From NCBI RefSeq assembly GCF_020193575.1, contig NZ_JADYVD010000017.1, positions 1 through 64,000 on the forward strand: DNA of 64,000 nt, given 5' to 3'. The DNA comes from Ensifer sp. IC4062. Its GTDB lineage: Bacteria; Pseudomonadota; Alphaproteobacteria; Rhizobiales; Rhizobiaceae. A model generated the notes under the pieces. The model was not told the origin of the DNA and made no database searches. It was given only the letters and a program-made list of their open reading frames with translations. The translations under genes and the position numbers were made by a program. Positions 41,594-50,979 of this stretch are shown in pieces. Every line of letters starts with the position of its first letter. The first letter of the stretch is position 1.

Positions 41594-42706
41594 TTATTCG
41601 GCGGCCTGCGGTCCAAGTGCGCCGCGGCGTATCTGATCGGCTTCGATCGATTCGAACAGGGCGCGGAAATTGCCCTCACCGAACCCTTCATCTCCCTTAC
41701 GCTGGATGAATTCGAAGAAAATCGGCCCGATGACGGTTTTCGAGAAGATCTGCAGCAGGATCTTCGTCATGCCGCCATTCACCACGCCTTCGCCATCGAT
41801 CAGGATGCCGTGCTTCTTCATCCGCTCGATCGGCTCGTCATGTCCGTGGACGCGCTCGCGCGACATTTCGTAGTAAGTCTCCGGCGGTCCGGGCATGAAC
41901 TTGAGACCATTTTCCGCAAGCTTGTCGGTTGCATCATAGATTGCTTCGGTTCCGACCGCGATGTGCTGAATGCCTTCGCCCCTGTACTTTTTCAGATATT
42001 CCTCGATCTGGCTGGTATCGTCCTTCGACTCGTTCAAGGGAATGCGGATCTTTCCGCAAGGCGAGGTGATCGCACGGCTGACGAGGCCGGTGATGCGGCC
42101 GTCTATGTCGAAGAAGTGGATCTGCTTGAAATTGAACAGTTCACGGTAGAACGCCCACCACTTGTCCATATTGCCGCGATAGACGTTATGGGTCAGGTGG
42201 TCGAGATAGTAGAAGCCGACGCCCGTGGGCTTCGGATCGCGCTCACCCAACCATTCGAACTCAGCATCATAGGCCGAGCCCTTGTCGCCGTATGTTTCGA
42301 CGAAATAGAGGAGCGAGCCGCCAATGCCGACGATCGCCGGAACATCGAGGCACTTGTCGTTTCCGGCATAGGGCTCGGCGCCCTTGGAAACGGCGTGTTC
42401 GAATGCATGCTTCGCGTCGACGACGCGCCAAGCCATCGACGGGGCGCAAGGGCCGTGCTTGTCGACGAAGCGCATTGCATGAGAGCCCGGCTCGGCGTTG
42501 ATGATGTAGTTGATATCGCCTTGCCGCCAGACAGTGATGTCCTTCGTCCGGTGCTTGGCGACTGCCATATATCCCATGCGCGTGAAGAGCTCTTTCAGCT
42601 TCTCTGGCTCGGGATGCGCGAATTCGACGAATTCGAAGCCGTCCGTCCCGGCGGGGTTGTCCGCGCTGATTTTTGGGGGTGGGGCGTCGTGCGGAAATGG
42701 GCCCAT
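41594..42706 (-). CDS. hpd: 4-hydroxyphenylpyruvate dioxygenase
   Basis: A 370-aa non-haem iron dioxygenase that converts 4-hydroxyphenylpyruvate to homogentisate in tyrosine breakdown. It has the two-domain VOC fold. The iron ligands are His in GFYYLDHLTHNVYRG, His in GEGIQHIAVGTEAIYD and Glu in GPIFFEFIQRKGDEGFGEGNFRALFESIE, the diagnostic C-terminal block. The start complementary to 42704-42706 has GAGGAGG upstream and gives the family length; a longer frame is unlikely. It is divergent from the Lrp gene and is separated from hmgA-fah-maiA only by the two regulators. Confidence 0.95.
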   Translation of the reverse strand: MGPFPHDAPPPKISADNPAGTDGFEFVEFAHPEPEKLKELFTRMGYMAVAKHRTKDITVWRQGDINYIINAEPGSHAMRFVDKHGPCAPSMAWRVVDAKHAFEHAVSKGAEPYAGNDKCLDVPAIVGIGGSLLYFVETYGDKGSAYDAEFEWLGERDPKPTGVGFYYLDHLTHNVYRGNMDKWWAFYRELFNFKQIHFFDIDGRITGLVSRAITSPCGKIRIPLNESKDDTSQIEEYLKKYRGEGIQHIAVGTEAIYDATDKLAENGLKFMPGPPETYYEMSRERVHGHDEPIERMKKHGILIDGEGVVNGGMTKILLQIFSKTVIGPIFFEFIQRKGDEGFGEGNFRALFESIEADQIRRGALGPQAAE

Positions 42707-42838
42707 CGGAAGCCTCCTCTTCATTCTTCCAAACTTCGCTGGAGTATGGCGCAAATTCGATGCATGATGCTTGTATTCTTGCGTGCTTTCGGCGATTCAA
42801 CGCATGAATTGTGCAACAGAGTGGGCGAGGGCGCATGA

Positions 42839-43318
42839 ATGGAGCAGCTTGACGGATTCGACCTCAAGATCCTCGGCGAACTGCAACGCGATGGGCATCT
42901 AACCAACAACGAATTGTCCGAGCGCATCGCGCTCTCGCCGTCCCAATGTTCGCGGCGTCGGTCACGGTTGGAGGCGGAAGGCTATATCACCGGCTACCAG
43001 GCGCAGATCGATCGGCAGAAGTTGGGGCTCGACTTGATGGTGGTGATCTCGGTTACGCTCGCCACGCACAATCGCGACAATGCCAAGCGCTTCGGCAACC
43101 TGGTGTCCGGTTTGCCCGAAGTGCTGGAAGCCTACGCGCTGACGGGGGAGATGGACTATCACTTACGCGTCGTGACACCGGACCTCGCCGGGCTTTCGCG
43201 TTTCGTCAACGACGTTCTGCTGCCTCATGACAGCGTCCAGCACGTGAAAACGTCGATCGTGCTCGAAACACTGAAGAGTTTCGAAGGGCTGCCGATACCG
43301 GAGCGGGTGAAGGGTTAG
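42839..43318 (+). CDS. Lrp/AsnC-family transcriptional regulator
   Basis: A 159-aa protein. The N-terminal helix-turn-helix (LDGFDLKILGELQRDGHLTNNELSERIALSPSQCSRRRSRLEAEGYI) is followed by a RAM ligand-binding domain (VLEAYALTGEMDYHLRVVTPDLAGLSRFVNDVLLPHDSVQHVKTSIVL). It is divergent from hpd with a 132-base intergenic space and is the probable amino-acid-responsive regulator of hpd. It overlaps the convergent MarR gene by 4 bases. Confidence 0.92.
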   Translation: MEQLDGFDLKILGELQRDGHLTNNELSERIALSPSQCSRRRSRLEAEGYITGYQAQIDRQKLGLDLMVVISVTLATHNRDNAKRFGNLVSGLPEVLEAYALTGEMDYHLRVVTPDLAGLSRFVNDVLLPHDSVQHVKTSIVLETLKSFEGLPIPERVKG

Positions 43319-43776
43319 CCGTCTGGCGCGACCGATTTCTTCATCGCCCGTTCGACGGCGTGCAAGCCCGTGGAGAGCGCCGCCATGTTTTCTGTTCCGA
43401 GCATCGAAAGCAGCTCGGCCTGGTAGCGGCTCGCGAGTTCGGTCAGTTCCTTGTAGGCCTGCTCGCCTGCGGGCGTCAGCACCAGATGCTCAAACCGGCG
43501 GTCGCGACCGTCCTCCTCGCGCTTCAGCCAGCGGCGCTGTTCGAGGCTGAAGACGGCGCGGCTCACCTTAGTCTTGTGCATGGTGGAATGCGCGCCGATC
43601 TCGGTTGCCGTCATGCTGCGGCCGGAACTCCCGAGTGCGGCAAGCGTGCGCCATTCGGGGCGGGTAAGCTGATAGCGAGCCCTGTACTGCGCGGCAAAAC
43701 GCAGGGCGACGAATTCCGCCGCCCTGTTGAGCCGATATGGCAGGAAGTTCTCCAGTTCGAACGCATCCCGCGCCAT
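43315..43776 (-). CDS. MarR-family regulator of homogentisate genes
   Basis: A 153-aa winged-helix MarR protein (YQLTRPEWRTLAALGSSGRSMTATEIGAHSTMHKTKVSRAVFSLEQRRWLKREEDGRDRRFEHLVLTPAGEQ, helix-turn-helix and wing). It is divergent from hmgA. Palindromic TAGTTACA-type sites lie between the two start codons, so it probably represses hmgA-fah-maiA until the inducer accumulates (HmgR-like role, inferred). Confidence 0.9.
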   Translation of the reverse strand: MARDAFELENFLPYRLNRAAEFVALRFAAQYRARYQLTRPEWRTLAALGSSGRSMTATEIGAHSTMHKTKVSRAVFSLEQRRWLKREEDGRDRRFEHLVLTPAGEQAYKELTELASRYQAELLSMLGTENMAALSTGLHAVERAMKKSVAPDG

Positions 43777-43789
43777 CGCTTGCTTCCTT

Positions 43790-43823
43790 GATAGTTACAA
43801 AATCAATAGTTACAGTTGTAACC
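43790..43823. promoter_or_regulatory. MarR operator between marR-type gene and hmgA
   Basis: GTTACA-GT-TGTAAC (43809-43822) is a perfect palindrome. A third half-site GTTACA at 43794-43799 (ATAGTTACA repeated) lies 15 bases left. It is 32 bases upstream of the hmgA start and 14-47 bases from the regulator start, the right place for dual control. Confidence 0.6.
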
Positions 43824-43854
43824 AATATAACGAGGAGAAGAGGAGGTGCAAGCC

Positions 43855-45216
43855 ATGATGGAGCAGGCGGAAAAGCAGAGCAAAGCCGGCACGGCCGCCG
43901 AACGAGCGCTCTCCTACATGCCCGGATTTGGTAACGATTTCGAGACTGAAAGCTTGCCGGGCGCCCTGCCTCAGGGCCAGAACAGTCCGCAGAAATGCGA
44001 ATATGGTTTGTACGCCGAGCAGCTTTCCGGTTCTCCGTTCACCGCGCCGCGCGGCACCAACGAGCGCTCGTGGCTGTACCGCATTCGGCCGAGTGTCCGG
44101 CATACCGGACGTTTCAAGAAGATCGATTATCCGCATTGGAAGACAGCGCCGCATATTGCCGAACATTCACTGGCGCTCGGTCAGTTGCGCTGGAGCCCGG
44201 TGCCGACTCCCTCGGAGAGGCTGAACTTCCTCGAAGGTGTCCGTACCATGACCACCGCCGGCGATGTCCTGACACAGGCGGGGATGGCGGCGCACACTTA
44301 TGTCTTCAATGCCGACATGGTCGACGATTATTTCTTCAATGCCGACGGCGAACTTTTGATCGTGCCGGAAACCGGCGCGATCCGCGTCTTCACCGAGCTC
44401 GGCAAGATGGATGTTGAGCCGTCGGAAATCTGCATCGTGCCGCGCGGTACAATGTTCAAGGTCACGCGGCACGGCGAGGAAAAGGTGTGGCGCGGCTATA
44501 TTTGCGAAAACTACGGCGCGAAGTTCACTCTGCCGGATCGCGGGCCGATCGGCGCCAATTGCCTTGCCAATCCGCGCGATTTCCGGACACCGGTCGCCGC
44601 CTATGAAGACAAGGATATGCCGTGCCGCGTCCATGTGAAATGGTGCGGCTCCTTCCATGTCACCGAAATCGGCCATTCGCCGCTCGACGTCGTTGCCTGG
44701 CACGGCAACTACGCGCCATATAAATACGACCTGAAGACCTTCTCTCCGGTCGGCGCGATTCTGTTCGACCATCCCGATCCGTCGATCTTCACCGTGCTGA
44801 CGGCGCCATCGGGCGAGGAGGGCACGGCCAATGTCGATTTCGTCATCTTCCCGCCGCGCTGGCTGGTCGCCGAACACACCTTCCGCCCGCCCTGGTATCA
44901 CCGCAACATCATGAGCGAGTTCATGGGGCTGATCTACGGGCGCTACGACGCCAAGGAGGAAGGCTTCGTGCCGGGCGGCATGAGCCTGCACAACATGATG
45001 CTGCCGCACGGGCCGGACTTCACCGGTTTCGAGAAGGCATCGAACGGGGAGCTGAAGCCGGTGAAGCTCGACAACACCATGGCCTTCATGTTCGAGACCC
45101 GCTTCCCGCAGCAATTGACGAAGTTCGCCGCGGAGCTTGAGACCCTGCAGGACGATTACATCGACTGCTGGTCCGGGCTCGAGCGGAAATTCGACGGTAC
45201 GCCCGGAATCAAGTGA
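43855..45216 (+). CDS. hmgA: homogentisate 1,2-dioxygenase
   Basis: A 453-aa ring-cleaving iron dioxygenase converting homogentisate to maleylacetoacetate. It has the family strings [38 protein letters not shown] at the front, [28 protein letters not shown] in the middle, and the C-terminal [44 protein letters not shown] holding the iron-binding His/Glu residues. ATG 43855 has GAGGAGG upstream. It is the first gene of the catabolic operon. Confidence 0.97.
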   Translation: MMEQAEKQSKAGTAAERALSYMPGFGNDFETESLPGALPQGQNSPQKCEYGLYAEQLSGSPFTAPRGTNERSWLYRIRPSVRHTGRFKKIDYPHWKTAPHIAEHSLALGQLRWSPVPTPSERLNFLEGVRTMTTAGDVLTQAGMAAHTYVFNADMVDDYFFNADGELLIVPETGAIRVFTELGKMDVEPSEICIVPRGTMFKVTRHGEEKVWRGYICENYGAKFTLPDRGPIGANCLANPRDFRTPVAAYEDKDMPCRVHVKWCGSFHVTEIGHSPLDVVAWHGNYAPYKYDLKTFSPVGAILFDHPDPSIFTVLTAPSGEEGTANVDFVIFPPRWLVAEHTFRPPWYHRNIMSEFMGLIYGRYDAKEEGFVPGGMSLHNMMLPHGPDFTGFEKASNGELKPVKLDNTMAFMFETRFPQQLTKFAAELETLQDDYIDCWSGLERKFDGTPGIK

Positions 45217-45299
45217 CATCCGGCGAAGAACCGTGACATGCTGCAATGATCTGCGCCGTCCGGCGCGGATCAACAGAACACATCGGGAAACACCAGTCC

Positions 45300-46316
45300 A
45301 TGAAACTCGCGACGCTGAAAGACTCCACCCGCGACGGCAAGCTCGTCGTGGTCTCGAAAGACCTGACCCGTTGCTCCGAGGTCGGCCATATCGCCCGCAC
45401 GCTGCAGGCGGCGCTTGACGATTGGGCGCATGCCGGGCCACGGCTTGCGCGAGTCGCGGAAGGCATCGAGACCGGGTCCCAGCCGACCATGCGTTTTCAC
45501 GAGCATGATGCGGCCTCGCCTTTGCCGAGGGCGTATCAGTGGGCGGACGGTTCGGCCTATGTCAATCATGTCGAGCTTGTCAGGAAGGCGCGCAACGCCG
45601 AGATGCCGGCGAGCTTCTGGACCGATCCGCTGATTTATCAGGGCGGCTCCGACGGTTTTCTCGGGCCGCGCGATCCGATCGCGATGGTGGACGAATCCTG
45701 GGGCATCGATATGGAGGGCGAAGTCGCCGTCGTCGTTGATGACGTTCCGATGGGAGCGAGTGTGGAAGAAGCCCGGCGGGCTATCCGTCTTGTCATGCTT
45801 GTCAACGACGTTTCGCTGCGCGGTCTCATCCCTGGCGAACTCGCGAAAGGCTTCGGCTTCTACCAGTCGAAACCGTCATCCGCCTTCTCGCCGGTCGCGG
45901 TAACGCCCGACGAACTGGGCGATGCCTGGGATGGGGGCAAGCTGCATCTGCCGCTTCACGTCGACCTCAACGGCAAGCCGTTCGGCCGTGCCAATGCTGG
46001 CGTCGACATGACTTTCGACTTCCCGCAATTGATCGCGCATGCGGCCCGGACGCGACCGCTTTCGGCCGGCACGATCATCGGTTCCGGCACCGTCTCCAAC
46101 AAGCTCGATGGAGGGCCGGGCAAACCGGTCGCGGAAGGCGGGGCCGGCTATTCCTGCATCGCCGAGATCCGCATGATCGAAACGATCAACAGCGGCGCGC
46201 CGAAAACGCACTTCCTCAAATTTGGTGACGTGGTCCGGATCGAGATGAAGGATGCCACCGGCCATTCGATCTTCGGCGCCATCGAGCAGACGGTCGAGAA
46301 ATACGACCGCGCTTAA
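45300..46316 (+). CDS. fumarylacetoacetate hydrolase-family protein (fumarylacetoacetase)
   Basis: A 338-aa FAH-family enzyme. It has PASFWTDPLIYQGGSDGFLGPRDPI, the metal-binding EGEVAVVVDDVP segment and GTIIGSGTVSNK. It cleaves fumarylacetoacetate to fumarate and acetoacetate, finishing tyrosine breakdown. It lies between hmgA and maiA on the same strand (83 and 31 bases), giving the pathway in one operon. Confidence 0.92.
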   Translation: MKLATLKDSTRDGKLVVVSKDLTRCSEVGHIARTLQAALDDWAHAGPRLARVAEGIETGSQPTMRFHEHDAASPLPRAYQWADGSAYVNHVELVRKARNAEMPASFWTDPLIYQGGSDGFLGPRDPIAMVDESWGIDMEGEVAVVVDDVPMGASVEEARRAIRLVMLVNDVSLRGLIPGELAKGFGFYQSKPSSAFSPVAVTPDELGDAWDGGKLHLPLHVDLNGKPFGRANAGVDMTFDFPQLIAHAARTRPLSAGTIIGSGTVSNKLDGGPGKPVAEGGAGYSCIAEIRMIETINSGAPKTHFLKFGDVVRIEMKDATGHSIFGAIEQTVEKYDRA

Positions 46317-46347
46317 CGGTGTAGGAACTGACCGATCGGAGGCAAAG

Positions 46348-46989
46348 GTGGCGAACGAAACCGTTCTTTATGACTACTGGCGCTCGTCGGCGAGCTATCG
46401 CGTGCGGATCGCTCTTAACCAGCTCGGCGAGACGTATGCCTCCGTTCCGGTCGATCTCCTCGCCAAGGCCCATCGCGGGCCGGAACATCTGGCGCGCAAC
46501 CCGCAAGGTCTGGTGCCGGTGCTCGATATCGACGGCGAGCGTTTTACTCAGTCACTGGCGATCATCGAGTACCTGGCGGAAACGAGGGAGGGCAGTGGCT
46601 TTCTGCCGGCCGACGCGATTGGCCGGCAGCGGGTGCGTGCGCTGTCCTATGCCATCGCCATGGATATCCATCCCGTCTGCAATCTCTGGGTGATCGCTTA
46701 TGTCATGGCCGGTGCCGAGGATGGCGAAGCCGCGCGACAAGCCTGGATGCACAAGTTCATCGGCGAGGGCCTTGCTGGCTTCGAGCGAATGCTCGATCAC
46801 CCTTCTACCGGCGCGTTCTGCCACGGCGACCGGCCGACCATGGCGGATTTCTGCCTCGTGCCGCAGGTCTATAATGCGCGGCGCTGGGGTGTGGATCTTT
46901 CCGCTTGTCCGAGAGTCGTCGCCATCGACGCTCGCTGCGCCGAGATCGACGCTTTCGCGAGCGCGCATCCCGATCGGGTTAAATCTTAG
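46348..46989 (+). CDS. maiA: maleylacetoacetate isomerase
   Basis: A 213-aa zeta-class glutathione transferase isomerising maleylacetoacetate to fumarylacetoacetate. The zeta-class N-terminal motif YDYWRSSASYRVRIALN holds the SSxxxR glutathione site, and QGLVPVLDIDGERFTQSLAIIEYL follows. GTG 46348 with GGAGG upstream is the start; upstream frame extension is the tail of the fah gene. It is part of the hmgA operon. Confidence 0.94.
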   Translation: MANETVLYDYWRSSASYRVRIALNQLGETYASVPVDLLAKAHRGPEHLARNPQGLVPVLDIDGERFTQSLAIIEYLAETREGSGFLPADAIGRQRVRALSYAIAMDIHPVCNLWVIAYVMAGAEDGEAARQAWMHKFIGEGLAGFERMLDHPSTGAFCHGDRPTMADFCLVPQVYNARRWGVDLSACPRVVAIDARCAEIDAFASAHPDRVKS

Positions 46990-47160
46990 AAGCGGGCCTC
47001 ACACTCCCAGCGAACGGAGCTCTTCGGCATGGCTGGACGTGGCCTGTTCCGTCCATCCGATGTCGCGAATGGATCGGCGGGCCTGAAATCGCCACGCTAG
47101 TTTTCGCGTGACTGCCCGCCTACGGGGGCTGGAAACACCTCTAGAACGAGAGACCCATCG

Positions 47161-48045
47161 ATGAAAAGCTATGTGCTGACCGTCACCTGCAAATCCACTC
47201 GCGGCATCGTCGCCGCCGTCACCGGCTATCTCGCGGAAAAGGGCTGTTACATTAGCGACAGCTCGCAGTTCGACGATCTCGAAACGGGTCTCTTTTTCAT
47301 GCGGCTCACCTTCATCAGCCAGGATGGAGCGAAGCTCGAGGAACTGCGCGAAGGCTTTGCGCCGGTTATCGAGCGCTTCAAGATGACGATGGAAATCCGC
47401 GACTCCGAGGAACGCATGAAGGTGCTGCTGATGGTGTCGCGTTTCGGCCATTGCCTCAACGACCTGCTCTACCGCTGGAAGATCGGCGCGCTGCCGATCG
47501 ACATCGTCGGCGTCGTTTCCAACCACTTCGACTACCAGAAGGTCGTCGTCAACCACGACATCCCCTTCCACTGCATCAAGGTGACGAAGGAGAACAAGCC
47601 GAAGGCCGAAGCCCAGCTGATGGAAATCGTCGAGCAGACCGGCGCCGAACTGATCGTGCTCGCCCGCTACATGCAGGTCTTGTCCGACGCGCTCTGCAAG
47701 AAGATGTCGGGGCGGATCATCAACATCCACCACTCCTTCCTGCCGAGCTTCAAGGGTGCCAACCCTTACAAGCAGGCCTATGAGCGCGGCGTCAAGCTGA
47801 TCGGTGCGACGGCGCACTATGTCACCGCCGATCTCGACGAGGGGCCGATCATCGAGCAGGACATCGCCCGCATCACCCATGCGCAGTCGCCCGAGGATTA
47901 TGTCTCGATCGGCCGCGACGTCGAAAGCCAGGTGCTCGCCCGCGCCGTGCACGCCCACATCCATCACCGCTGCTTCATCAACGGCAACCGCGTCGTCGTC
48001 TTCCCGCCGAGCCCGGGAAGCTATGCGTCGGAGCGGATGGGTTGA
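47161..48045 (+). CDS. purU: formyltetrahydrofolate deformylase
   Basis: A 294-aa protein. The N-terminal ACT domain (MKSYVLTVTCKSTRGIVAAVTGYLAEKGCYISDSSQFDD) is followed by a formyltransferase-fold hydrolase with the catalytic region RIINIHHSFLPSFKGANPYKQAYERGVKLIGATAHYVTADLDEGPIIEQD. It releases formate from 10-formyltetrahydrofolate and balances one-carbon pools, which suits a genome with the nearby folate-dependent demethylase. ATG 47161. The gap 46,990-47,160 holds no gene. Confidence 0.95.
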   Translation: MKSYVLTVTCKSTRGIVAAVTGYLAEKGCYISDSSQFDDLETGLFFMRLTFISQDGAKLEELREGFAPVIERFKMTMEIRDSEERMKVLLMVSRFGHCLNDLLYRWKIGALPIDIVGVVSNHFDYQKVVVNHDIPFHCIKVTKENKPKAEAQLMEIVEQTGAELIVLARYMQVLSDALCKKMSGRIINIHHSFLPSFKGANPYKQAYERGVKLIGATAHYVTADLDEGPIIEQDIARITHAQSPEDYVSIGRDVESQVLARAVHAHIHHRCFINGNRVVVFPPSPGSYASERMG

Positions 48046-48129
48046 TCGCTAGCGTTGTCTTGGCGCATTCGCGGGCTATAGTCTCTCTCGGCGTGCCGTT
48101 TCCCCGCCCGATGGCGAGATAACGGCGAT

Positions 48130-48186
48130 TGCCCTCACCCTAGCCCTCTCCCCGCGAGCGGGAGAAGGTCGTAGCAGCGGGATGAG
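48130..48186. repeat. rhizobial intergenic repeat
   Basis: TTGCCCTCACCCTAGCCCTC, CTCCCCGC-GAGC-GGGAG, then GGATGAGGGG: an outer CCCTCA/TGAGGG arm and an inner hairpin. This layout is widespread between genes in rhizobia. Confidence 0.6.
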
Positions 48187-48223
48187 GGGCCGATCACCGC
48201 GCGGTTCATGTGGGAGGACGAAG

Positions 48224-49405
48224 ATGAGCAATCGCGATCCAGTGGTTATCGTATCGGCGGCGCGTACACCGATGGGAGCCTTTCAGGGAGGACTGAAGGA
48301 CCTCACCGCACCGGAACTCGGTGCCATCGCCCTGAAGGAGGCTCTCGAACGAGCCGCTCTGGATGCCGTCGACGAAGTTCTGATGGGCAATGTCCTGCCG
48401 GCCGGCATCGGCCAAAATCCCGCTCGCCAGGCGGCCCTTGGCGCCGGCCTCGGAAAGGAAACGCCCTCGACCACGGTCTCGAAGGTGTGCGGTTCCGGCA
48501 TGAAGGCGCTCATGCTTGGCCACGATGCGCTTCTTTCCGGCAGTGCGTCGGTGATTGCCGCCGGCGGCATGGAGTCGATGACCAACGCCCCCTATCTGCT
48601 GCCCAAGGCCCGTGGCGGTTTCCGGCTCGGCCACGGCGAGGTCAAGGATCACATGTTCCTCGACGGGCTGGAGGACGCCTATTCCGGTCGGTTGATGGGT
48701 ACCTATGCCGAGGATACGGCGCAGCATTACCAATTCTCCCGGGCCGATCAGGACGCCTTCGCGCTACGCTCGCTCGAACGGGCGTTGAAAGCGGCAGAGG
48801 ACAAGTCCTTTGCCGGCGAACTTGTGGCGATCGTGGATGGCGGCAAACGTGGCAGCGCCAATCTTGACCGGGATGAGGGGCCGACAAAGGCCGATCCGGC
48901 AAAGATACCGAAGCTGAAGCCCGCCTTTCGCGACGGCGGCAGCGTCACGGCTGCCAATTCCTCCTCCATCTCCGATGGCGCCGCCGCCCTGATCCTGATG
49001 CGCGCGAGCGAGGCGGAGAAGCGCGGATTGACCCCGCTCGCGATCGTCGCCGGCCATACGGGCAACGCCCAGGAGCCTGCGTGGTTTACCACAGCGCCGA
49101 TCGGCGCCATCGAGAAGCTCATCGACAAGCTCAATTGGGAGAAGGGCAGCGTCGGTCTCTACGAAATAAACGAGGCCTTTGCCGTCGTCGCCATGGCTGC
49201 GATCCGCGATCTTGGCCTCTCCGACGACATCGTCAACATCCACGGCGGCGCCTGCGCACTCGGCCACCCGATCGGCGCCTCCGGCGCTCGTATCGTCGTA
49301 ACGCTCCTTCATGCGATGCGCGCGAACGGCGTAAAACGCGGCATCGCCTCGCTCTGCATAGGCGGCGGCGAAGCGACGGCGGTCGGGCTGGAACTGCTGC
49401 AGTAG
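48224..49405 (+). CDS. acetyl-CoA acetyltransferase (thiolase)
   Basis: A 393-aa thiolase. The acylation Cys is in [11 protein letters not shown], and the C-terminal motifs are [28 protein letters not shown] (catalytic His) and [15 protein letters not shown] (second Cys). The length is that of degradative or biosynthetic acetoacetyl-CoA thiolases. Acetoacetate is a product of the tyrosine pathway encoded upstream, and acetoacetyl-CoA arises in the leucine pathway downstream, so the location makes sense. ATG 48224 has GGGAGGA upstream. Confidence 0.93.
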   Translation: MSNRDPVVIVSAARTPMGAFQGGLKDLTAPELGAIALKEALERAALDAVDEVLMGNVLPAGIGQNPARQAALGAGLGKETPSTTVSKVCGSGMKALMLGHDALLSGSASVIAAGGMESMTNAPYLLPKARGGFRLGHGEVKDHMFLDGLEDAYSGRLMGTYAEDTAQHYQFSRADQDAFALRSLERALKAAEDKSFAGELVAIVDGGKRGSANLDRDEGPTKADPAKIPKLKPAFRDGGSVTAANSSSISDGAAALILMRASEAEKRGLTPLAIVAGHTGNAQEPAWFTTAPIGAIEKLIDKLNWEKGSVGLYEINEAFAVVAMAAIRDLGLSDDIVNIHGGACALGHPIGASGARIVVTLLHAMRANGVKRGIASLCIGGGEATAVGLELLQ

Positions 49406-49416
49406 GATGCGGGACG

Positions 49417-49553
49417 CCCCTCCGCACAAGGGGGAGGGGCTACGATGCGGCGCTCGCTCACTCCATTAGACGGCTTTCGCACGCGGGACGTTTCCGGATG
49501 TCGGCAGTCGCTCGCAGCCGAACCCAACCCCTCCCCCTTGTGGAGAAGGGTTG
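49417..49553. repeat. paired inverted repeat between convergent genes
   Basis: GCCCCTCCGCACAAGGGGGAGGGGC (two halves, about 49417-49441) is itself a hairpin and is mirrored by ACCCCTCCCCCTTGTGGAG at about 49528-49548. It is a probable bidirectional terminator or repeat element between the thiolase and lpd genes. Confidence 0.5.
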
Positions 49554-49577
49554 TTTCCAGCGCCGCCCAGGGCGACC

Positions 49578-50972
49578 TCAAACATGCAATGCGTGCCCCA
49601 GCGCCTTGAACGCCGCTTCCTGGAAGGCCTCAGACTGGGTCGGATGCGCGTGGATGGTGCCGGCGATGTCCTCAAGCCGCGCGCCCATCTCGATCGCCAG
49701 AGCGAAGCTCGCCGAGAGCTCCGAGACGCCATGGCCGGCCGCGTGGATGCCGAGCACGAGATGATTGTCAGCACGTGCGACGACCCGGACGAAACCGTCC
49801 TCGGAAAGCGTCGTCATGGCGCGGCCGTTCGCCTGGAACGGAAACTGGCCGATCTTGATCTCGATACCGGTCGCACGCGCCTCGTCCGGTGAAAGGCCGG
49901 CGCTGACGATCTCCGGATCGGTGAAGCAGACGGCCGGGATGCAATGCTTGTCCCAACTCCGCTTACGTCCGGCGACGATCTCGGCCGCCATCTCGCCCTG
50001 CGCCATGGCGCGATGCGCGAGCATCGGTTCACCGGTGACGTCGCCGATCGCGTAGATGCCGCGCATCGAGGTCCGGCACTGGTCGTCGATGCGGATGAAT
50101 CTGCCGGCGAGATCGAGATCGATCTCCTCTATGCCCCATCCTTCCGTTACGGGCCTGCGGCCGACGGTCACAAGCACCTTTTCGGCGGGAACCTCGAAGG
50201 GCCGGCCGTTTTCTTCCGCGAGCAGCCCGCGGCCATCGGCCGAGAGCCGTTTGGCGGCAGTACGCGTGAAAACATCTATGCCGAGTTCGCCAAGGCGCTT
50301 CATCACCGGCTTCGAAAGCTCCGCGTCGTATTGCGGAAGGATACGGTCCATGGCTTCGAGCACGGTGACTTTCGAGCCGAGCTTGGCGAAGGCGGTGCCG
50401 AGCTCGAGGCCGATATAGCCGCCGCCGATGACGGCCAGCGTCTCAGGAACCGTTTTCAGGGCCAGCGCGCCGGTCGAGGAGATTATGTGCTCGCCGAAGG
50501 GCAGGTCGGGAAGCTCGACCGGTGCCGAGCCCGTGGCGATGACGACCGCCTCGGCGCGAATGCGCTGCAGGCCGGTCTCGGTCTCGACGTCAACCGTCTT
50601 GCCGTCGACGAAGCGCGCTTCGCCGACAACGGCCTTGACGCCCGCCTTCTTCAACAGGCCCGTGACGCCGCCGTTTAGCCGCCCGACGATGCCGTCCTTC
50701 CAGGCGACGGTGCGCGCGAGATCGATCGCCGGCGCGCTCAGCGAAAGTCCGAGCGGACTCTTGCCGGACGCCGCCGCGCGGAGCTTGTGGAACTCTTCGG
50801 CCGCATGGATCAGCGCCTTCGAGGGGATGCAGCCGACATTGAGGCAGGTGCCTCCGGCCTTCGCCTTTTCGACGATCACGGTGTCGACGCCGAGCTGGCC
50901 GGCGCGGATGGCGCAGACATAACCGCCGGGACCGGCACCAAGCACCAGAAGCTTGCAGGAGATTTCCTTCAT
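49578..50972 (-). CDS. lpd: dihydrolipoyl dehydrogenase (E3) of the branched-chain complex
   Basis: A 464-aa flavoprotein. The FAD motif is VLGAGPGGYVCAIRAGQLGVDTVIVE, the redox disulfide is GGTCLNVGCIPSK, the NAD motif is VIGGGYIGLELGTAFAKLGSKVTV, and the C-terminal catalytic His is in IHAHPTQSEAFQEA. It reoxidises lipoyl groups on E2. It is the last gene of the leftward bkd operon, 8 bases after bkdB. Confidence 0.95.
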   Translation of the reverse strand: MKEISCKLLVLGAGPGGYVCAIRAGQLGVDTVIVEKAKAGGTCLNVGCIPSKALIHAAEEFHKLRAAASGKSPLGLSLSAPAIDLARTVAWKDGIVGRLNGGVTGLLKKAGVKAVVGEARFVDGKTVDVETETGLQRIRAEAVVIATGSAPVELPDLPFGEHIISSTGALALKTVPETLAVIGGGYIGLELGTAFAKLGSKVTVLEAMDRILPQYDAELSKPVMKRLGELGIDVFTRTAAKRLSADGRGLLAEENGRPFEVPAEKVLVTVGRRPVTEGWGIEEIDLDLAGRFIRIDDQCRTSMRGIYAIGDVTGEPMLAHRAMAQGEMAAEIVAGRKRSWDKHCIPAVCFTDPEIVSAGLSPDEARATGIEIKIGQFPFQANGRAMTTLSEDGFVRVVARADNHLVLGIHAAGHGVSELSASFALAIEMGARLEDIAGTIHAHPTQSEAFQEAAFKALGHALHV

Positions 50973-50979
50973 GATCGCA

